Shown here in pieces: positions 57,607 through 64,000 of a DNA stretch of 64,000 nucleotides. Positions within the stretch are counted from its first letter, which is position 1. Every line of letters starts with the position of its first letter. The position numbers were made by a program, and so were the translations under genes. Under the pieces are notes generated by a model, which worked only from the letters and a program-made list of their open reading frames with translations, did no database searches and was not told where the DNA came from. Where the stretch lies: contig CADCXA010000027.1 in NCBI GenBank assembly GCA_902806565.1, positions 2,170,001 through 2,234,000 on the forward strand, written 5' to 3'. This stretch comes from Hypoxylon rubiginosum (taxonomy: Eukaryota; Ascomycota; Sordariomycetes; Xylariales; Hypoxylaceae).

Positions 57607-57937
57607 TCTATGGGCTTGAAATAGGAGTTAGGCACGGGAGAAATTCCTACTGTGGCTGCTAACACTTGGCGCTTTTCCCCGGTTAATACGAGTGATCGTT
57701 ATGCAAGATGCGCGTGCGCTTCTAAGACTACAGATCGAAATCGCATCCCATAGTATTGACAGAAGGTATTTTAATGTATCTAGTAATGAGACGGAAATAA
57801 CATCTTGTCATCTGAGTATATAGTAGGAACTTCGCTATGCGAGAGGAGATCTTCTCCCGATTTACTCCACGCCCTCAATACCACCATACTCCGATCCAAT
57901 ACGGAACTGTGCGGTGCTTACCTAGGTAGGTACCTAT
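57607..57937. other. intergenic
   Basis: 3' flank of the FAD monooxygenase with a TACCTAGGTA palindrome at 57919. Nothing else seen. Confidence 0.4.
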
Positions 57938-59182
57938 CTACCAGCCTAACAGTCTAGTCTTGACGAACCAGTATGAATTTACGAGTCCCCAGGCGAGAGG
58001 GTGTAATATGGTTGGTACCTTTGCTTTCGTATGCGCGTACATCACTTTCGGAATGACGTCGCTCATAGCACCCTCGCTCCAGAACCAGAGTTTCATGACC
58101 TCGTCCGTCTGTCGCTGATACACTTCCATGCGTGGGAACATTTCCTCCTCAAACGCTTTCACCTCCTTGTCGAGCTCGTCCAGCCCGCTGCCAGTTTGCA
58201 CCGCTCTGATGATGGCGGCGGCTAGTTTTCGCGCGTCGTCAAATGCGACATTTACTCCTTCGCCGGCAAACGGAGCCATCAAGTGTGCCGCGTCGCCTAT
58301 GAGTGTTACGCCGCGACGATGCTCCCACTTCCAACCGACGGGGAGCATGTAGAGGTTCTTTGGGTCGCATACGTCGTCGTGTGCCTTTTCGATGGCTTCG
58401 CGTAGTTGCGGGCTCCAATCGTACATCTCCTCGAGGATGACCTTTTTCACTTGCTCTAGGTTATGTGGGTTATACCCGCAAGTCTGGGTCCAGTTCTCCG
58501 GGCGCCGCGTACACCAACCCATATGGAGGCTTCCATCGCCCATCTGTTGAACTGCTAACCTCTGCCCGTTTGAAGCCGCAAATACGCTTCCCCGGTTGAC
58601 GATCTCCACAAGATCCGGTATGTTGCGTGCAGCATCTGGTATCGAGAGACGATGCAGCCCAACACCGGTGTAGTAAGGCTTTCCCTCCGGTGAAATATAG
58701 CTCCGGACCTTGCTCCAGGCTCCCTCACATCCAATAACGAGATCAAAACCGGACTCGGTTGTGTGTTCGAAGACCAAAGTATTCCCCTCGTCGACGCGCT
58801 TCAGACGGTGCCCCCATTTGATGACGCCCTCGGGAAGCGATTCAGTGAGGATCTGGCGTAAGTCGGCACGGTCGATCTCAGGCCGTTCATTCAGCTTGTT
58901 GCTAGGGCCCATCTGGAGGAAGGGTTTGAGCTGTTTGTCGGCCATCATGAGATAATCGCCGTCGAAGCGAGCATTCTTCTGAAAGGCATCCCATAGTTGA
59001 GCATCCTTCATGGCTGTTAAACCCGTCCCGGGATGCAAATCTAAAGTGCCTCCTTGGGAACGGTAGTTGGGGCTCGCGTCGCTCTCGTATATAATGAAAG
59101 GGACATTGGATAATGACAGGATGCGTCCCAGCATGCAGCCAGCTGGACCGGCCCCTATTATGGCTATTCTCGGGGGTGACAT
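57938..59182 (-). CDS. FAD-dependent monooxygenase, TetX/salicylate-hydroxylase-like
   Basis: Single exon, 414 residues. FAD-binding start PRIAIIGAGPAGCMLGRIL, Arg-containing YRSQGGTLDLHPGTG, the middle motif DLVIGCEGAWSKVR, and the GD motif TLIGDAAHLMAPFAGEGVN followed by ALDDA-like VAFDDARKLA. This is the class A flavin monooxygenase layout closest to the TetX-like fungal group. These enzymes hydroxylate aromatic or polycyclic compounds with NAD(P)H and oxygen; the substrate is unknown. A Trp/Tyr-rich C-terminus (LAWGLVNSYWFVKTRLLGW) may touch a membrane. It stands alone in a gene-poor region. Confidence 0.9.
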   Translation of the reverse strand: MSPPRIAIIGAGPAGCMLGRILSLSNVPFIIYESDASPNYRSQGGTLDLHPGTGLTAMKDAQLWDAFQKNARFDGDYLMMADKQLKPFLQMGPSNKLNERPEIDRADLRQILTESLPEGVIKWGHRLKRVDEGNTLVFEHTTESGFDLVIGCEGAWSKVRSYISPEGKPYYTGVGLHRLSIPDAARNIPDLVEIVNRGSVFAASNGQRLAVQQMGDGSLHMGWCTRRPENWTQTCGYNPHNLEQVKKVILEEMYDWSPQLREAIEKAHDDVCDPKNLYMLPVGWKWEHRRGVTLIGDAAHLMAPFAGEGVNVAFDDARKLAAAIIRAVQTGSGLDELDKEVKAFEEEMFPRMEVYQRQTDEVMKLWFWSEGAMSDVIPKVMYAHTKAKVPTILHPLAWGLVNSYWFVKTRLLGW

Positions 59183-60801
59183 TGTTTCTAGTGTTCTGCG
59201 AGCGGAAAGAGTCTTTTATTCTCACTATCTAGTGTGATGAGGTCGAACTGGGATTGAGCTAGTGAAGACTTGCCAAGATGGAGGATACTCGTTCACGATA
59301 TATAGTCATTTGTTAGCTGATAGATCACAGTGCCGGGGACATACTGCGGAAAAGGATCGTCGTGGTCATGAACTGTTACGACTGCGGTTCGTTAGCGCTG
59401 ACGTGTCGGTAAGTGCACACCCAGATTATGGACTATTCAGGGACACATTCTGCGTTGCAATAAGGCAATAGCAATGCGCAGTCTCCTTAGCGTAGGAAGT
59501 AATCTCCATACTGTTTCTATTACGAGCATAGCTGGTGGCATAAGGAGTACGGCTGAATAGTACATACCTTATGTATATACCTAGGTAATAGGAAATCTAT
59601 CGAAATAATACTCATTAATACGTAGGTTGCTCAGTATTTCGGCACTCGCGTTTCCGTTGAAAGCCGAATGTCAGGTACACAGCACGATCTTTTGAGCAGT
59701 TAGTAGGTATATTTATACCCATATTTAAGGCTGCAGCTGGTAGACTTACGCGGCAATACGACTTATCGACGAGCTGAACGGTGAGCTACCGATAAATTAC
59801 GAAACCCTCATCGTACCTAGCTGTCCAGTGCCAGCATCAGTGAGTCACTAACAACCCCTGAGCATTTTGGTAGTAGTGTAGGTACCAAGGTAGTCGAATG
59901 AAACTCGCATTCGCATCTGTCACCTTGCTTCCGACCAATACAATCAACTCGCTAGATAATTCAACTATCCGAGTCGAAGAATATCGATACCATTCTATCA
60001 TGTGATAGATCCTTGTGATAGATCCTTTGAGGACCGATAAGAGATTCTTCCTCCGTTAGCTAATAATAACCAACAAACCAAAAACAGGTAAGTCATATAA
60101 GACCACCTAATTATGGCGTTATTGTCTGCTGTCGATGTTAGTAGAATAGTCGAATGTATACATAGGTACGGAATAGAGATGGACTTTTTAAATGTTTGGC
60201 TTGAAACATTCGTGTTGGTTTAGGTAGCGGCTTTCTCGGGGATAAGAACGCTAAGAAAAGCTTTAGTTCGGTGGCAGGAGTGGCAGGAGTGGCAGGAAGA
60301 TTGGAATACTGGAGGAACGCTATGACCAAGTGGCCCTTACCCCGACTTACCCTGCCTTACTATTGTACCCACCTCCGGCCTTCAGCGTGTTTGATCCTTG
60401 CCCCTGCGTGCACCTGGCCTAAACAAGACTAGCGCTAGTCGGGCTCACTCCGTCCATTTCGACGTCGCGCCTCACGCGGGCAAATGCTCATCGATTCAGC
60501 TGTCATCATCCTGTGATACGGCGTCGGAATCCCATCTGCCTGCCGTCTTTCCATCGCGACTTTTCCCCTATTGGCAAATTCTTGATTCCTACAGTTTCGT
60601 CTGTATATACCGCCGTCGCACACCGCCTTCGTTATCCGTTTTCGATCCGAACGATAGTGGCCCGAACCTATTGATTAAACCGCCGACGTAGACATTGGGC
60701 TGGAGTCTAGGACATAAACTTGGGCGACACACGAGAAAGAGGAGGAACGGGCGTATAGGAAACTTCAGTAGGAGAAGGGGGTTTAAAGAGTCAAGCCGAA
60801 A
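59183..60801. other. intergenic, Bud6 promoter side
   Basis: No gene recognised. One TACCTAGGTA at 59578. The leader before the Bud6 start is Pro/Ser-coding-like in other frames but shows no domain. Confidence 0.5.
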
Positions 60802-63800
60802 ATGCAGGCTCCAACCCTATCCCAACGGTCGATACAGCGGCGGTCTCCTGGTCCCGATGGCGGTCCGTCGAATGTGCCAACTCGGTCTATGTCGCCTGCG
60901 AATATGCAACCACGGTCTTCAACTGCTTCAAATCGATCAGCGGGCAGTTCACGGCGTAATGTAAGTTCAGTGTCAAGGGGCCATAAATAATCCGAACCAG
61001 CGTTGCTCCGGCAGCCTTCGGTAATTTGTCGTCCCCTCACGTTTTTGTCGGCCTCGCAACGCATCCGTTCTTTTTTTCCCATCTTATTTCCTGTTTGCCC
61101 GCCGTACCAACTGGAGATACTAATCAGACTTTAATCACCACAGCAATCTAATGGCACATCAATGCCGCTTTCGCAAATAGAAAAAAGCGTTACGCACCTG
61201 TTGGTTGCGACAAAGCAACTCCTCGAAACCTTAACGCAATGGTCTCGAGGCCAAGCTACCGACACACAGGTCTCTGACGTCTATGTGCGGTTGGGTTACG
61301 AGTTTAATATGGCATGCCGCGCATTTACTGCAATCAACGTCGACACATCTGATCTCGGAAACGTACCCGAAAGCCTGCGACACATATTAGAAGCAACCTT
61401 GAGCCAAGAAGCCAACACAGAGAGTCTTGAAAAATACTTGCCGCGAATACGAGACATCATCATCCACCTTCTACACGGCCTGAAGCGGAAGCAGCAAAAA
61501 CTTCGGCAGAAACAAACTCGAGATAAAGAAGGCGGTAGTTCCCCCGAGTCGACCGGTATCGCTGGTATTGCTACCCGCACTATGAGTAGTAGCACTACCG
61601 GAAGCAATAATACAGGCCTTACAAACCTATTGAACGAGGGTCTCGAGAACGGATACTCTACCACTCCGCAGAGCGAAATGGGGACACCGGTGCAGCAGAG
61701 CAATGGCCCACTAGGAGGAAGCCAATCGCCCAGCCGACGAATTCTACCGCGAGACCAATCCGCCACATCCTTTACCTCCGAGCAATCTTCGCTATCGAGC
61801 AGCGCCATGCAGAACATACCTGTACTGCCGCCGTATCCTGGAGACGAGACGATGATACCGACAGGTCCGTCAGCTGGCAATTTCGACATCGATTCCTTCC
61901 CCCCGCCCCCGCCCCCGCCGCCCAAGTCGCAGCAGAGCGCATTTGCTGCTTTGCAGAGAGGTGGTGACCTAGAGAGAAGGGCTTCTCGAAGATATTCTGC
62001 CTACCAGATATCCAAGCACTTAGGTGCACCTACTAATGGGGTTCCCATGCTACCTACTCAAAACACCCCGATACCGAACCGAGGGCGCGGAGAAGTGAGA
62101 GAGTCGATGCGCGCAGTCCAAGTTCGAGAATCTCTACGACATAACCGCAATACATCTACCCAATCGAAGAGCGCGTACGAACCGTCTTCCCCAGTCAGAA
62201 TACCGAGTAGCGTAACCGAGGAAGACTCTATGACCAATCTGCCGCCTCCTCGATCGGATAGTCCGCCGACTCGGTCGCCCGAAGATAAGTACAAGCCTAG
62301 CGCCACCATCTCCGGACCCTTGGACGATGCATTTCCCATCGTTGGCGCACCCGCATCACCCGACAAGGCAAAGCTGAATGTAGAGACTGCCGTGGAATCC
62401 AGAACCCGCCCCCAAACCCCTCCGGAAAAGCGACAAAAGCCACCCGCTCAGGACCAATCTCCGCCCTTAGACAAGGAGCTTACTTTATTCCTGCAATACA
62501 AGTCAAAGGTCAAGAAATTTGTCCTTCCTGAGGGTTATACCGACTTGACAATTGGACGTCTGCAGCTCGCCTTCATCGAAAAATTCTCCTGGAACACCGC
62601 CCTGAATGGAAGCGATTTGCCGGAGATTTACATCCAAGACCCTGTCTCCGGCGTGCGACACGAACTCGAGGACCTCTCCGACATTAAAGACCGTACTGTT
62701 CTCGCCCTAAACGTCGAACCCCTAGATGAAGTTAAGAAACACATCGACGAAGGCATCGGAACTTTGAAGAAGGCCATGGATGAAGTTAAGCAGAATGTCA
62801 CCGACCAAGGATCAGCTTTGCAGAGAGTTTCTGACAGACAATTGGAAACGGCTAAGGAGATGGCTCGTATGGCAACAGCACCGCCGGCCATTGTGGATAG
62901 TATTAAACCCGGTGGTGCTGGTTCTGGTACTGGTGCCAAGCTTAACCCGAGCCAGCTTAGAGAGTTGCAGAGTCTCCGTCGCGATCTTGCTGTGTTACGT
63001 CAAACATACTCAAACTTCCAGACGGAGATCCAGAGCTCCATGTCCACACTGCGAGGCAAGGCAGCCAATGTCAGCGCCGCGGCGGCTAAAGCCTCGGTGC
63101 CTGATGTGGAAGGCGACTCGGGTTTTGCCTACCTATCGAAGGGCCGCAAGCAAATTAATACGGACTCAGACCACCTCGTCACCAAAGTGGACGATCTTCA
63201 AGATCTTGTCGAGGATTTGCGCAAGGACGTCGTCAATCGTGGTGTACGACCGTTACCGCGCCAGCTTGAGAGCGTGTCTAAGGATATACAAGTCTTAACC
63301 AAGGAGCTGAAAAAGGTACAGGGCTATTTGATGCAAGAAAAGCCGATCTGGACCAAGATCTGGCAGAAGCAGCTAGAGGAGGTCTGCCAAGGCCGTGACG
63401 AGCTTAAGGTCATGGAAGACCTCATGATCGACCTACAAGATGATATTGAGAAAGCTTCGGAGACTTTTGCGCTAGTCGAGCAAGCTACTAAGGAACAGAT
63501 GAAGGAGAGCATGCCCGCAGCAAGGCAGTTCTCGAAGGGTCTGCATAATCTTGGGAACAGCGCCGATCCCACCGCGGCAAAGGAGGGCGTGCTAGGGGAG
63601 GTTAGAGCGCTGCAGCCGAACCACGAAGACCGGCTAGAAGCTATAGAACGCGCGGAGAAGCTGCGACAGAAGGAGCTAGAGAGCCGAAAGGACAATCCCT
63701 TAACGAAGGAATTAACTAATTTCGTCGAGGAAGGGAAGCTGAAGAAGAGCGGCGGATTCGAAGAAGTAGAGAGAGCCCGGAAGGCTAAGGACGACCGTAT

Positions 63801-63933
63801 ACGACGCGAGGTCTGGGAGCGTATGAACGGTATCGTCCCGGATGAACCGGTTGGCGGCGAGGAAGGGAACGGCGATGAAGCTCCGGACGCCGATATCGAG
63901 GACATGGATGGCAGCGGTGGTAATGATATATAA
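60802..63933 (+). CDS. bud6: actin-interacting protein Bud6/Aip3
   Basis: Exons 60802-60960 and 61144-63933 (intron 60961-61143, GTAAGT...CACAG, phase 0), total 2949 nt, 982 residues. Residues about 60-175 form the conserved N-terminal region (MPLSQIEKSVTHLLVATKQL then LETLTQWSRGQ). A Ser/Pro-rich linker includes a poly-Pro run (FPPPPPPPPKSQ). The C-terminal half is the AIP3 domain, strongly coiled (LTLFLQYKSKVKKFVLPEGY start; VDDLQDLVEDLRKDV; KPIWTKIWQKQLEEVC). Bud6 binds actin monomers and helps formins nucleate cables at growing tips (polarisome). The acidic end DADIEDMDGSGGND is typical. The first exon fits the family N-terminus (SRRN joined to QSNGTSMPLS). Confidence 0.93.
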
Positions 63934-64000
63934 ACTCCGGAGTTGTTCGCAGGGTATTTATATACTTGCTGGGGGTTTCTCTTCCTGCTTTCTACCCCTT

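Overview
The window reads as nuclear DNA of a filamentous ascomycete (Pezizomycotina, probably Sordariomycetes; the class is inferred from gene families, not shown by a marker). Genes are protein-coding, with short GT-AG introns (43 to about 100 nt), CTNAC-like branch sites and moderate GC. Families typical of moulds are present: ataxin-2/Pbp1 (PAB1-binding protein), Bud6, a RAM-network LRR protein, DUF6594, an AA11 LPMO with a C-terminal chitin-binding-like module, and Ydc2/Cce1 resolvase. I joined exons by hand wherever the splice sites restored one reading frame, and checked most multi-exon models for total length divisible by three.

Layout. 1-10.2 kb is a conserved housekeeping block: Sog2-like protein (cut by the window edge), glutathione reductase, a DUF6594 membrane protein, a small Cys-rich protein with a decayed second copy, mitochondrial Holliday-junction resolvase, and a GPI-anchored surface protein. 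11.9-14.1 kb holds a five-exon GMC oxidoreductase. 14.1-20.7 kb has no intact gene: it contains a nested hairpin, degenerate tandem repeats, a half zinc finger and stop-riddled coding remnants.

20.7-33.5 kb looks like a decaying secondary-metabolite cluster: a BAHD-like acyltransferase lacking the catalytic histidines, an FSH/LovG-type hydrolase, a complete P450, the ER-tail/KR/ACP end of a highly reducing PKS, the C-terminal half of a second P450 abutting the PKS remnant head to head, an SDR stopped by one nonsense codon, an intact 2-oxoglutarate oxygenase and an intact SDR. A methyltransferase scrap follows at 34.2 kb.

35-50 kb carries a protein built from repeated exons, a single-pass membrane protein, an F-box protein, a RING protein and the AA11 LPMO. 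50.4-53.6 kb is the Pbp1/ataxin-2 gene, whose 5' end I could not resolve. 53.6-60.8 kb is mostly non-coding apart from an FAD monooxygenase. Bud6 (polarisome) closes the window. Intergenic DNA repeatedly carries the 10-bp palindrome TACCTAGGTA. No convincing tRNA, rRNA, CRISPR array or intact transposon was seen. I did not find a clearly new biological system; the best leads are the broken cluster, the exon-repeat protein, the nested hairpin and the palindrome.
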